A stretch of 64,000 nt of DNA, from positions 4,108,501 through 4,172,500 of the forward strand of contig NZ_LT963352.1 of NCBI RefSeq assembly GCF_900236475.1, given 5' to 3'. Positions 44,980 through 53,564 of the stretch are shown here, in pieces. Position 1 is the first letter of the stretch; every line of letters begins with the position of its first letter. The notes under the pieces were generated by a model that saw only the letters and a list, made by a program, of their open reading frames with translations, was not told the origin of the DNA and ran no database searches. The stretch comes from Streptomyces chartreusis NRRL 3882 (GTDB taxonomy: Bacteria > Actinomycetota > Actinomycetes > Streptomycetales > Streptomycetaceae). The position numbers and the translations under genes are program-made.

Positions 44980-46263
44980 CTACAGGAACGAGTTGATCTC
45001 GATCGTCTCGTCCCGGCCCGGGCCCACGCCGATCGCGGAGATCGGGGCGCCGGACATCTCCTCCAGCGCCTTGACGTAGCTCTGGGCGTTCTTCGGCAGG
45101 TCGGCGAAGGACTTGGCCTTGCTGATGTCCTCGCTCCAGCCCGGCAGCATCTCGTAGACCGGCTTCGCGTGGTGGAAGTCGGTCTGGGAGTAGGGGAGCT
45201 CCTCGACGCGCCTGCCGTCGATCTCGTACGCCACGCACACCGGGATCTGCTCCCAGCCGGTGAGGACGTCGAGCTTGGTGAGGAAGAAGTCGGTCAGGCC
45301 GTTCACCCGGGTCGCGTAGCGGGCGATCACCGCGTCGAACCAGCCGCAGCGGCGGTCACGGCCGGTGGTGACACCGCGCTCGCCGCCGATCCGGCGCAGC
45401 GCCTCGCCGTCCTCGTCGAACAGCTCCGTCGGGAACGGGCCCGCGCCGACACGGGTGGTGTAGGCCTTGAGGATGCCGATGACGCGGCTGATCTTCGTCG
45501 GGCCCACGCCCGCGCCCGTGCAGGCGCCGCCCGCGGTCGGGTTGGACGAGGTGACGAAGGGGTACGTGCCGTGGTCGATGTCGAGGAGCGTGCCCTGACC
45601 GCCCTCGAACAGCACGACCTTGTCCTCCTCCAGCGCCTGGTTGAGGACCAGGACGGTGTCGGCGACGTACGGCGCGAGCTTGTCCGCGTAGCCGAGCAGC
45701 TCCTCGACGACCTGGTCGACGGCGATCGCGCGCCGGTTGTAGAGCTTGGTGAGGATCTGGTTCTTGACGTCGAGGGCCGCCTCGACCTTCTGCGTGAGGA
45801 TCGACTCGTCGTACAGGTCCTGCACGCGGATACCGACGCGGTTGATCTTGTCGGCGTAGGTCGGGCCGATGCCGCGCCCGGTCGTGCCGATCTTCCGCTT
45901 GCCGAGGAAACGCTCCGTCACCTTGTCCACCGTGACGTTGTACGGCGTGATGATGTGCGCGTTTCCGCTGAGGAGGAGCTTGGAGGTGTCGACACCACGC
46001 TCGTTCAGACCGCTCAGCTCGGAGAGCAGGACCGACGGGTCGACGACGACACCGTTACCGATGACCGGCGTGCAGCCGGGAGACAGGATTCCGGAAGGGA
46101 GCAGGTGGAGGGCGTACTTCTGGTCGCCCACGACCACGGTGTGGCCGGCGTTGTTGCCGCCCTGGTAGCGCACTACATAGTCCACCGAGCCACCGAGCAG
46201 GTCGGTGGCCTTTCCCTTGCCTTCGTCACCCCACTGAGCACCGAGCAGCACAAGTGCGGGCAC
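44980..46263 (-). CDS. purA: Adenylosuccinate synthetase
   Basis: This 427-residue enzyme converts IMP, aspartate and GTP to adenylosuccinate in AMP synthesis. The P-loop-like start WGDEGKGKATD is followed by GGNNAGHTV, TGRGIGPTYADK, the GGQGTLLDIDHGTYPFVTSSNPT core and VTTGRDRRCGWFD. The length is typical. It starts with GTG 46263 (AAGGGGTG about 9 bases upstream); the frame is open further but lacks support. It is a single gene with a hairpin downstream. Confidence 0.97.
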   Translation of the reverse strand: MPALVLLGAQWGDEGKGKATDLLGGSVDYVVRYQGGNNAGHTVVVGDQKYALHLLPSGILSPGCTPVIGNGVVVDPSVLLSELSGLNERGVDTSKLLLSGNAHIITPYNVTVDKVTERFLGKRKIGTTGRGIGPTYADKINRVGIRVQDLYDESILTQKVEAALDVKNQILTKLYNRRAIAVDQVVEELLGYADKLAPYVADTVLVLNQALEEDKVVLFEGGQGTLLDIDHGTYPFVTSSNPTAGGACTGAGVGPTKISRVIGILKAYTTRVGAGPFPTELFDEDGEALRRIGGERGVTTGRDRRCGWFDAVIARYATRVNGLTDFFLTKLDVLTGWEQIPVCVAYEIDGRRVEELPYSQTDFHHAKPVYEMLPGWSEDISKAKSFADLPKNAQSYVKALEEMSGAPISAIGVGPGRDETIEINSFL

Positions 46264-46388
46264 GCGCGTACACCCCTTCCGGGCGGGGCATGTCCATGGT
46301 CGAGGGCGAACGCGGAGGTTCGGAAACCGCGTGCACCGCGACCGCCGTTGGCCGCCAACCGTCGGACCGGATGCCCCGGAATAGACGA

Positions 46389-46416
46389 AGCCCCTGGCGC
46401 AATAGCGCAAGGGGCT
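46389..46416. terminator. Hairpin between purA and the DAG-kinase-like gene
   Basis: AGCCCCT-G-GCGC / GCGC-A-AGGGGCT forms an 11-bp stem with one mismatch and loop AATA. It lies in the leader of the rightward gene, 33 bp upstream of its start, and more than 120 bp upstream of the purA start. It may stop antisense transcription or act as a leader structure. Confidence 0.5.
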
Positions 46417-46449
46417 CTTGCACAAAGATGCTACCCGAGGAAGCGAGGC

Positions 46450-47313
46450 ATGGCCGAGGTGGCGACTTCCGCGACGTCCGAGCAGCTGCTGGTGGTCATC
46501 GACCCGGTCGCCCGTCGGTCGGACGGCGAGTCCGTCCGGATCGCGAAAGACGTGCTCGGAGCGGGTGCGGCCGTGAAACTGTGCCTGCCGGACGGGCCGG
46601 AGGAGTTCGCCCGGGCGCTGGCCCGGCGGGGCTCGCGGCGCCCGGTCCTGGTCGGCGACGACCGGGCCCTGATCCGCGCGGTGTCCCTGCTGCACCGGCA
46701 TCGGGAGCTGGCCGGGTGTGCGCTGTCGGTGGTGCCGGTCGGGGGCGCGCTGTCCCTCGCCCGGTCGCTGGGGGTGCCGACGGGGACGGTGGCGGCGGCG
46801 CGGGCGGTGCTCGACGGGGTCGAGCGGCGGATGGACCTGCTGGTCGACGACAGCGACGGGGTGGTGCTCGGCGCGCTGCGGATACCTCCGGTGACGGCCG
46901 GCCCTGAGGCGCCGGACCCCGAGACCGTGCCGGGCCGCCCCTGGCTGCGGACCTGCCAGTCCCTGGTACGCACCCTGGTCCCGGCCGCCCGGCCGTCCCG
47001 GCTCGCCTCCGCGCCCGAGCCCGGGCCGTCCCGGCTGCGGGTCGAGGTCGACGGCGAGACCCTCGTCGACCTGCACCAGCCGGTCGAGGCGGTGTCGGTG
47101 TCGCCCTCGGCCTCCGGTCTGGCGGCGGTGGAGGTCCGCCCGGTGTCGGTGGGCGCCGAGGCCTCGCCCCTGCTCGCGGAGGGCCGGTCGGTGACCGTCT
47201 CGGGGGCGCATTTCCGGTACCGCGCGGACACGGTCGTGTCGGGGCCCGTACGGACACGGACGTGGGTGGTGCGGGAAGGGGCGTGGGGGCTGACGGTGCC
47301 GGCGGCGCCGTGA
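46450..47313 (+). CDS. Diacylglycerol-kinase-family protein
   Basis: This 287-residue protein begins with LLVVIDPVARRSDGESVRIAKDVL, the first strand and helix of a lipid-kinase-type fold, then VVPVGGALSLARSLGVPTGT where the DAGK/ceramide kinase superfamily carries GGDGT/GTxND motifs. The C-terminal half has the ligand-dependent beta domain (LRVEVDGETLV, VSGAHFRYRADTV). The canonical GGDGT is not intact, so catalytic competence is doubtful. It converges with the Uma2 gene, whose stop follows one base after. Confidence 0.65.
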   Translation: MAEVATSATSEQLLVVIDPVARRSDGESVRIAKDVLGAGAAVKLCLPDGPEEFARALARRGSRRPVLVGDDRALIRAVSLLHRHRELAGCALSVVPVGGALSLARSLGVPTGTVAAARAVLDGVERRMDLLVDDSDGVVLGALRIPPVTAGPEAPDPETVPGRPWLRTCQSLVRTLVPAARPSRLASAPEPGPSRLRVEVDGETLVDLHQPVEAVSVSPSASGLAAVEVRPVSVGAEASPLLAEGRSVTVSGAHFRYRADTVVSGPVRTRTWVVREGAWGLTVPAAP

Positions 47314-47314
47314 G

Positions 47315-47929
47315 TCAGCCCTCGGCTTCCTCCTGCTCGGGGGCCGTGAAACCGGCGGTGTCGAGTGTGCAGCCGAACGGGTCCGGGATGGCGAGCTTCT
47401 CGCCGAAGGGCTTGGTGAGGCGCAGCTGGTACCCCTTGGCCGAGGGCGACCCGTGGACGACGGCCTGCTGCTCCTGCATGTCGAGAATCAGATAGACGGG
47501 GACGCCCGCCTTGCCGTAGACATCGGCCTTGTCGGTCAGGTCGTCGGTCCGGGTGGAGGGGGAGGTGAGCTCGGCGACGAAGGACAGGGCTTCGTGGTCA
47601 AGCCGGTTGCTCGTGGTCCGGTACGCCCGACGGTGAGCTGCGTGGATGTCGGGTCCGTACGCGGATTCGGACCCGGGAAACGCATACAGAAACGGCGCGC
47701 AGCTGATTCGGTGCCCTTCGGGCAGATGGGGCCGCAGCTGGTCACAGACCAGTTCCATGACGTCGAGGTAGTACCCCTTGGACCACGGCGACACGACGAT
47801 GCTCCCCCTGACGATCTCGGCCTTGTAGCCGTCGGGCACGTTCAGCTCGTCGAGGAGGTCCAGAAGCTCCTCGAAGTCACTGCGGGGCCTGGTGCCGCTC
47901 ATCACCGGTCGCTCTGCCATGAGTGTCAT
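47315..47929 (-). CDS. Uma2-family (PD-(D/E)xK-like) protein
   Basis: This 204-residue protein begins MTLMAERPVM at ATG 47929 (GGGAGG 8 bases upstream; an upstream GTG is weaker). Family hallmarks are KAEIVRGSIVVSP, YGPDIHAAHR and FVAELTSPSTRTDDLTDKADVYGKAGVPVYLILD, the metal-binding acidic residues of the Uma2 nuclease-like fold. Uma2 proteins are very common in actinobacteria and cyanobacteria, with no proven role. Single gene. Confidence 0.88.
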   Translation of the reverse strand: MTLMAERPVMSGTRPRSDFEELLDLLDELNVPDGYKAEIVRGSIVVSPWSKGYYLDVMELVCDQLRPHLPEGHRISCAPFLYAFPGSESAYGPDIHAAHRRAYRTTSNRLDHEALSFVAELTSPSTRTDDLTDKADVYGKAGVPVYLILDMQEQQAVVHGSPSAKGYQLRLTKPFGEKLAIPDPFGCTLDTAGFTAPEQEEAEG

Positions 47930-48014
47930 GATGCGCCCTCCCCTTCGACCCGGACCAGACGCCACTCAGCGTAGTCAACTGCTCACGCATCCGTGATCGG
48001 TTTCCGGGAGGTAC

Positions 48015-48512
48015 TCACTCGGCCCCGAACGTCTTCTCCCGGTGCACCCGCCACCGTTCCATCATCGCCACGATCTCGGCCTCCACGAACTCGAAGAACG
48101 CCAGCGTCTCGGCCATCCGGCGGCCGGCCGGGGTGTCGGCGCCGAGGCTGGTGACGCCGTCACGCAGGGCGCCTTCCCAGCGCTGGATGACCGCCTCCCG
48201 GTTGGTCAGGGCCTCGTACCACTGGTTGCCGTGCACCCGGTAGCGCTCCCGGCGCGAACCCGGCTCCCGTTCGCGCGAGACCATGTGCTGCTGCGCCAGA
48301 TACCGCACGGCCCCGGACACCGCCGCGGGACTGATCCGCAGCTGCTCGCCCAGGTCCGCGGAGGTCATCGCACCCTCGTCCGAGGAGAGCAGCGCGGCGA
48401 AGACCCGGGCGGGCATCCGCGGCAGTCCCGCCTCGACGAGCTGCGCCGCGAAGGACTCCACGAACCTCGACACGGCCTCCGCGTCCCGCGCGTTCCCGGC
48501 TGATTGCGTCAT
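48015..48512 (-). CDS. MarR/GbsR-type regulator of the adjacent ABC exporter
   Basis: This 165-residue winged-helix protein has FAALLSSDEGAMTSADLGEQLRISPAAVSGAVRYLAQQHMVSREREPGSRRERYRV, followed by a helical C-terminus with FFEFVEAEIVAMMERW for dimerisation. It starts at ATG 48512. It is divergent from the ABC genes with a 73-bp AT-richer spacer containing a nested inverted repeat, which makes it the probable local repressor. Confidence 0.9.
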   Translation of the reverse strand: MTQSAGNARDAEAVSRFVESFAAQLVEAGLPRMPARVFAALLSSDEGAMTSADLGEQLRISPAAVSGAVRYLAQQHMVSREREPGSRRERYRVHGNQWYEALTNREAVIQRWEGALRDGVTSLGADTPAGRRMAETLAFFEFVEAEIVAMMERWRVHREKTFGAE

Positions 48513-48536
48513 GCGCCCATCGTATCCATGATTCAT

Positions 48537-48573
48537 ACGCTTCATTAACTTCACAAATTTCTGAAGGAAGCGT
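48537..48573. promoter_or_regulatory. Nested inverted repeat in the marR / ABC exporter promoter
   Basis: ACGCTTC (48537-48543) pairs with GAAGCGT (48567-48573), and inside it CTTCA (48549-48553) with TGAAG (48562-48566). The loop CAAATTTC is AT-rich in a GC-rich genome. The dyad ends 12 bp before the ABC start codon and 24 bp from the regulator start, as expected for a shared operator/promoter. Confidence 0.55.
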
Positions 48574-48585
48574 ACGTTCTGAAGC

Positions 48586-49488
48586 ATGACGAAGGCCATC
48601 ACCGTCTCCGGGCTGCACAAGTCCTTCGGGCGGACGCACGCACTCGACGGGCTCGATCTGGAGGTCGCCTCCGGCGAGGTCCACGGCTTCCTCGGCCCCA
48701 ACGGCGCCGGGAAGTCCACCACCATCCGGATCCTGCTCGGGCTGCTGCGTGCCGACTCGGGCGCCGCGCAGGTGCTGGGCCACGACCCCTGGACGGACGC
48801 GGTGGAGGCGCACCGCCGGATCGCCTACGTCCCCGGGGACGTGACGCTGTGGCGCAACCTCTCCGGCGGCGAGGTCATCGACCTGTACGGCAGGCTGCGC
48901 GGAGGGCTGGACTCCCGGCGCCGCGCGGAGCTGATCGAGCGGTTCGAACTCGACCCCACCAAGAAGGGCCGCACCTACTCCAAGGGCAACCGGCAGAAGG
49001 TCGCCCTGGTCGCCGCGTTCGCCTCGGACGTCGACCTGCTGATCCTGGACGAGCCGACCTCGGGCCTGGACCCGCTGATGGAGGAGGTCTTCCAGCGCTG
49101 CGTCGAGGAGGAGCGCGACCGGGGCCGGACCGTCCTGCTCTCCTCCCACATCCTGAGCGAGGTCGAGGAGCTGTGCGACCGGGTGAGCATCATCCGCAAC
49201 GGCCGCACCGTCGAGTCGGGTTCGCTCGCCGACCTGCGCCACCTGACCCGCACCAGTGTCGTCGCCGAACTCGCGGGCCCGCCCGACGGGCTGGCGAACC
49301 TGCCGGGCGTCCACGACCTCGACGTACGGGGAAGCCGGGTCCGGCTCCAGGTCGACACCGACGGGCTGGACGCCGTCCTGCGGTCCCTGAGCGAGTCGGG
49401 CGTACGGTCGCTGACGTCGACGCCGCCGACGCTGGAGGAACTGTTCCTGCGGCACTACCAGGACGAGGCGGAGGCGGCGGTCCGATGA
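48586..49488 (+). CDS. ABC transporter ATP-binding protein
   Basis: This 300-residue protein has Walker A GPNGAGKST, a Q-loop near RIAYVPGDVTLW, signature YSKGNRQKVALVAAF (SxGNRQK type instead of LSGGQ), Walker B LLILDEPTSGLDP and the switch His in LLSSHILSEVEEL. The C-terminal 80 residues form the regulatory domain of drug/antibiotic exporters. It overlaps the permease gene by ATGA. Substrate unknown; the marR neighbour suggests toxic compounds. Confidence 0.95.
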   Translation: MTKAITVSGLHKSFGRTHALDGLDLEVASGEVHGFLGPNGAGKSTTIRILLGLLRADSGAAQVLGHDPWTDAVEAHRRIAYVPGDVTLWRNLSGGEVIDLYGRLRGGLDSRRRAELIERFELDPTKKGRTYSKGNRQKVALVAAFASDVDLLILDEPTSGLDPLMEEVFQRCVEEERDRGRTVLLSSHILSEVEELCDRVSIIRNGRTVESGSLADLRHLTRTSVVAELAGPPDGLANLPGVHDLDVRGSRVRLQVDTDGLDAVLRSLSESGVRSLTSTPPTLEELFLRHYQDEAEAAVR

Positions 49489-51083
49489 CGGCCTTCGCGG
49501 TGAGGCCCGGCAGCTCACGTCAACTGGCGGGTACCAGGACCTTGTTGCGGTTCGCGCTGCGCCGGGACCGGCTGGTGATCCCGGTGTGGATCGCGGTGAA
49601 CGCGCTGATGGTCCTCTCGATGCCGGGCACGCTGGAGGGCCTGTACGGCACCCCGGCCGAACGTGCCGACCTGATCCGGCAGATGGGGACCAACTCCTCG
49701 CTGCGCGCGATGGTCGGCCCGGTCTTCGACGACTCACTGGGCGCGCTGACGGCCTGGCGGGTCGGCGTCTACGCGGGCGCCCTGGCCGCCGTGATGAGCC
49801 TGCTGGTCGTCGTGCGGCACACCCGCGACGAGGAGGAGAGCGGCCGTCAGGAGCTGGTCGCGTCCGGGACGGTGGGCCGCCGGGCCTCCCTCACGGCGGC
49901 CCTGCTGGCGGCGGCGGTCGCGAACGCGGTCCTGGCGCTGCTGCTGACCGCCGGGCTGGCCGGACACGGTGCTGCCGGGGCACTGGCCCTGGGCCTCGGC
50001 ATCGCCGGGGTGGGGATGGTCTTCGCCACGATGGCGGCGATCGTCGCCCAGCTCACGGAGAGCGCCCGGCTGGCCCGCGGTCTGACGGCGGCGGTGCTGG
50101 GCGCCGTGTTCGTGCTGCGCGCGGCGGGCGACGCGGCGACGGACGACGGTTCGTCGGTGCTGACGTGGGTGTCGCCGCTGGGCTGGCTGGAGAACCTGCG
50201 GCCGTACGCAGGCGAGCGCTGGTGGGTGCTGGCGCTGCTCGCCGGGGCGGTCCTGCTCCAGGGCGCGGTCGCGTACGGGCTGGCCGGCCGCCGGGACATC
50301 GGCATGAGCTTCCTGCCCACCCGGCCGGGCCCCGCGTCCGGCCGCCTGGGCAGCGCGGAAGCGCTGGCCTGGCGGTTGCAGCGGGGCGGCGTGCTGGGCT
50401 GGAGCATCGGTTTCCTCCTCGCCGGGGTCGTCTACGGCGGCATGACCGAGGGCGCGGCCGACCTGGTCGGCGACAACGAGAACGCCCGGCGGATCTTCGA
50501 GCGGATGGGCGGCCGGTCCGGGCTGACGGACACGTTCCTCGCCTCGATGACCGGCATGCTCGGCCTGGTCGCGGCGCTGTACATCGTCGCGTCGGTGCTC
50601 CGTCTGCACGGCGAGGAGACCTCCGGCCGGGCGGAACCGGTGCTGGCGAACGCGGTGGGCCGCCTGCGCTGGGCCGCCGGGCATCTGGTGATCGCCTTCG
50701 GCGGGGCCGCCCTGATCATGCTGCTGGCCGGCCTCGGCCTGGCCGCCGGCTACGGCAAGGAGGCCGGCCCGATCCTGGGCGCGTGCCTGGTGCAGCTGCC
50801 GGCGGTCTGGGTGATCGGCGGGGTGGCGGTGCTGCTGCACGGCGTACTGCCCCGGGGAGCTGCGGCGGCATGGGCCGTGGCCGGAGCGGTCCTGCTGATC
50901 GGCTGGGTCGGCCCCGCCCTGGACGTACCGCAGGCGGTGCTGGACATCTCGCCGTTCGGGCACCTGCCCAAGCTGCCGGGAGGGTCCATGGAATGGGGGC
51001 CGGTCGTGGTGCTGACCGGACTGGCGGTGGTGCTGGTGGCGGCAGGGCTGGCGGGGTTGCGGAGGCGGGACATGACCACCTGA
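49485..51083 (+). CDS. ABC-2-type exporter permease
   Basis: This 532-residue protein has about twelve membrane segments in two similar halves. It begins MTAFAVRPGSSRQLAGTRTLLRFALRRDRLVIPVWIAVNALM, with the extracytoplasmic segment LYGTPAERADLIRQMGTNSSLRAMVGPVFDDS. This is the polyketide-antibiotic/ABC-2 exporter permease type. The start at 49485 overlaps the ATPase stop. A full exporter needs a dimer of this with the ATPase. Confidence 0.92.
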   Translation: MTAFAVRPGSSRQLAGTRTLLRFALRRDRLVIPVWIAVNALMVLSMPGTLEGLYGTPAERADLIRQMGTNSSLRAMVGPVFDDSLGALTAWRVGVYAGALAAVMSLLVVVRHTRDEEESGRQELVASGTVGRRASLTAALLAAAVANAVLALLLTAGLAGHGAAGALALGLGIAGVGMVFATMAAIVAQLTESARLARGLTAAVLGAVFVLRAAGDAATDDGSSVLTWVSPLGWLENLRPYAGERWWVLALLAGAVLLQGAVAYGLAGRRDIGMSFLPTRPGPASGRLGSAEALAWRLQRGGVLGWSIGFLLAGVVYGGMTEGAADLVGDNENARRIFERMGGRSGLTDTFLASMTGMLGLVAALYIVASVLRLHGEETSGRAEPVLANAVGRLRWAAGHLVIAFGGAALIMLLAGLGLAAGYGKEAGPILGACLVQLPAVWVIGGVAVLLHGVLPRGAAAAWAVAGAVLLIGWVGPALDVPQAVLDISPFGHLPKLPGGSMEWGPVVVLTGLAVVLVAAGLAGLRRRDMTT

Positions 51084-51105
51084 GCGGGTGATCAGGAACG
51101 GCTGA

Positions 51106-52326
51106 TCACCCCACCTCGACGGCCAGCCCCTCCAGCCCCCTGATCACGAAGTTCGGCTTACGGACGGGCTCGGCGGCCAGGCGCAGCGTCGGCGCCCTCT
51201 CCAGCAGCGCCCCCATCGACGCCGCCAGTTCGATGCGGGCCAGGGGTGCGCCGATGCAGTAGTGGATGCCGGCGCTGAAGGAGATGTGGGGGTTGTCCTC
51301 ACGGCCGAGGTCGAGTCGGCCCGGGTCGGTGAAGACCTCCGGGTCGTGGTTGGCGGAGCCGAAGAGCAGGGCGACCTCCGCGCCGCGGGGGATCGTCGTG
51401 CCGGCGAGTTCGATCTCGTCCAGGACCCAGCGCTCGAAGAGCTGGAGCGGGGTGTCGTAGCGCATCAGTTCCTCGACGGCGGAGGGGATGAGCGTGTGGT
51501 CCGCGCGCAGCAGCTCCAGCTGGGCCGGGTTGCGGAACAGGGCGTACCAGCCGTTGACCGTGGCGTTCACCGTGGCCTCGTGGCCGGCGTTGAGCAGGAG
51601 GACCGCCGTCGAGATCATCTCCTGCTCGGTGAGGCGGTCGCCCTCGTCATGGGCCGCGATGAGGCCCGAGATGAGGTCATCGCCGGGCTCCTTGCGGCGG
51701 GCCGCGATCAGGTCGCGCAGGTAGTCGGAGAACTCCACCGAGGCCCTGACCGCCTTCGCCGCCGTCTCCTGCGAGGGGTTCAGCTCGTACATCCCGCAGA
51801 TGTCCGCCGACCAGGGCCGCAGCGGGGCCCGGTCGGACTCGGGGATGCCGAGCATCTCCGCGATCACCGCCACCGGGAGGGGCTCGGCGACGTCCTTCAG
51901 CAGGTCCCCGCCGCCCGCTTCGGCCAGGGCCGAGGCGAGCTCGTCCGCCAGGCCCCGCACGTACGGCTTCAGCCGCTCCACCGTGCGCGGCGTGAACGCC
52001 TTCGACACCAGGCGCCGGATCCGGGTGTGGTCCGGCGGCTCCAGGTCGAGCATCCCGTGGTCGTTCAGCGTGTGGAACGGCTCCTGCTCCGGCTGGGGCG
52101 CGGTGCGGCCGAACTCCTCGTGCGTGAACCGGTGCTGGTACGTCCGGCCCAGGCGCCGGTCCCGCAGCAGCGCCGAGACGTCCGCGTGGTGCGGGACGAG
52201 CCACTGGTTCGTGGGCTCGTAGTAGTGCACCCGGCCCCGCGCACGCAGCTCGGCGTAGGCGGGGTAGGGGTCGGCGAGGAACGCCGGGTCCCACGGGTCG
52301 AACGCGAGGTCCAGAGCAGCTGCCAT
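51106..52326 (-). CDS. Cytochrome P450
   Basis: This 406-residue soluble P450 has the I-helix oxygen site LLNAGHEATVNATV, the K-helix ExxR in EELMRYD, and the haem-binding loop FSAGIHYCIGAPLAR with Cys357. Length and DPWDPAFLADPYPAYAELRARGRVHY at the N-terminus are those of class I actinobacterial CYPs. No ferredoxin is adjacent. The nearby ABC exporter is convergent, so a common pathway is not implied. Confidence 0.95.
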   Translation of the reverse strand: MAAALDLAFDPWDPAFLADPYPAYAELRARGRVHYYEPTNQWLVPHHADVSALLRDRRLGRTYQHRFTHEEFGRTAPQPEQEPFHTLNDHGMLDLEPPDHTRIRRLVSKAFTPRTVERLKPYVRGLADELASALAEAGGGDLLKDVAEPLPVAVIAEMLGIPESDRAPLRPWSADICGMYELNPSQETAAKAVRASVEFSDYLRDLIAARRKEPGDDLISGLIAAHDEGDRLTEQEMISTAVLLLNAGHEATVNATVNGWYALFRNPAQLELLRADHTLIPSAVEELMRYDTPLQLFERWVLDEIELAGTTIPRGAEVALLFGSANHDPEVFTDPGRLDLGREDNPHISFSAGIHYCIGAPLARIELAASMGALLERAPTLRLAAEPVRKPNFVIRGLEGLAVEVG

Positions 52327-52462
52327 GGACGGACGCTAGCTCCCCACCCCCGTCCCTGACCAGGGGGGTTCGGGCTGGACCGGCGGACCGGCCGAGCAAT
52401 CAAGATCGTTAAGCTGGGCGTGCCGCCTGAGCGGCACAAGCCTTACGCGAGGGAAAAACTTC

Positions 52463-52840
52463 ATGACACAGCAGCGAGCCAAGCTCCGCACCCGCGTCCC
52501 CGCCCGTCTGGCCGCCTCGGCCGTGCTGGCCCTGTCGCTGACCGCCGGCGCGGCCGCGACCACCGCCCCGGCCGCCACCGCCGCCGAGATGCCCTGCAAG
52601 CCGCGCGTCTACTACTACGTCTACAAGGGCAGTGGCGTGAACTTCCGCACGGGCCCCGGCACCGGCTACAAGTCCAAGGGCCTCCTCCACAAGAACGACT
52701 GGGGCAAGAAGGTCGGCACCAAGGGCTCCTGGATCAAGCTGAAGCTGGGCCAGAAGTCCAAGAGCGGGCTGGCCAAGGGCACCACCGGCTGGGTTTCCAA
52801 GTCGTACGTGAGCGACTGCACGCCGATGCAGCTGGACTGA
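52463..52840 (+). CDS. Secreted SH3-domain protein
   Basis: In this 125-residue protein, the signal peptide (about 1-41) ends TAAEMPC. The mature part is a bacterial SH3 domain: SGVNFRTGPGTGYKSKGLLHKNDWGKKVGTKGSWIKLKL and TTGWVSKSYVSDC. Two cysteines at either end may form a disulfide. It may bind cell wall. Monocistronic with a strong bidirectional terminator. Confidence 0.9.
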   Translation: MTQQRAKLRTRVPARLAASAVLALSLTAGAAATTAPAATAAEMPCKPRVYYYVYKGSGVNFRTGPGTGYKSKGLLHKNDWGKKVGTKGSWIKLKLGQKSKSGLAKGTTGWVSKSYVSDCTPMQLD

Positions 52841-52852
52841 TCCGGCCTTGTC

Positions 52853-52887
52853 CGTCGCCCCCGGGCCCACGGGCCTGCGGGGCGACG
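52853..52887. terminator. Bidirectional terminator between SH3 and LuxR genes
   Basis: CGTCGCCCC / GGGGCGACG form a 9-bp outer stem, with an inner GGCC-CACG-GGCC stem. It lies between genes ending at 52840 and 52899. Confidence 0.85.
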
Positions 52888-52898
52888 CCCCCCCCCGG

Positions 52899-53564
52899 CT
52901 AGCCGGGCGTCACCAGCCGCGCCTCGTACGCGAACACCGCCGCCTGCGTCCGGTCCCTGAGCCCCAGCTTCACCAGGATCCGGCTGACGTGCGTCTTGAT
53001 CGTCGACTCGGCGACCACCAGCCGCTCGGCGATCTCCCCGTTCGACAGGCCCTGCGCGATGAGGACCAGCACCTCCGTCTCCCGGTCGGTGAGGTCGCCG
53101 TACGCCGCCTGCGCGGAGGGCATCAGGCGCGGGGTCTCGGAGAGCTTGGAGAACTCGGTGATCAGGCGCCTGGTCACCGAGGGGGCCAGGAGAGCCTCAC
53201 CGGAGGCCACGATCCGCACCCCGTCGGCGAGCTGGCGGGCCGAGGCGTCCTTGAGGAGGAACCCGGAGGCCCCCGCGCGCAGCGCCTGGTAGACGTACTC
53301 GTCGAGGTCGAAGGTGGTGAGCACCAGAACCTTCGCCGTGCCGTCGGCGGCGACGATCTCGCGGGTCGCCTCGATGCCGTTCAGCTCGGGCATGCGGATG
53401 TCCATCAGCACGACGTCCGGGGCGAGTTCGCGGACCTTCGCTACGGCCTCCCGGCCGTTCACCGCCTCGCCGACGACCTCGATGTCCGGCATCGCGTTCA
53501 ACAGGACCGAGAAGCCCTCGCGCACCATCATCTGATCGTCCGCGATCAGCACGCGAATGGTCAT
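52899..53564 (-). CDS. NarL/LuxR-type response regulator (tandem system 1)
   Basis: This 221-residue protein has a receiver domain with Asp55 (VVLMDIRMP) and Lys in SGFLLKDAS. The LuxR-type helix-turn-helix reads LTDRETEVLVLIAQGLSNGEIAERLVVAESTIKTHVSRIL. It overlaps the kinase gene stop by ATGA. The second tandem system at 54992 encodes a close paralogue with the same C-terminal LGLRDRTQAAVFAYE. Confidence 0.95.
   Translation of the reverse strand: MTIRVLIADDQMMVREGFSVLLNAMPDIEVVGEAVNGREAVAKVRELAPDVVLMDIRMPELNGIEATREIVAADGTAKVLVLTTFDLDEYVYQALRAGASGFLLKDASARQLADGVRIVASGEALLAPSVTRRLITEFSKLSETPRLMPSAQAAYGDLTDRETEVLVLIAQGLSNGEIAERLVVAESTIKTHVSRILVKLGLRDRTQAAVFAYEARLVTPG

Noticed and set aside
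46264..46449. Riboswitch in front of the DAG-kinase-like gene or purA
   Set aside because: Only a simple hairpin is present; no known purine or other riboswitch core could be recognised.
43879..47313. 1144-codon rightward frame
   Set aside because: Most of it is the shadow of purA and the hypothetical gene; only its last part (46450-47313) is a real gene.
48586..52326. A biosynthetic gene cluster around the P450 and ABC exporter
   Set aside because: No core synthase genes are present, and the P450 and exporter converge and seem independent.
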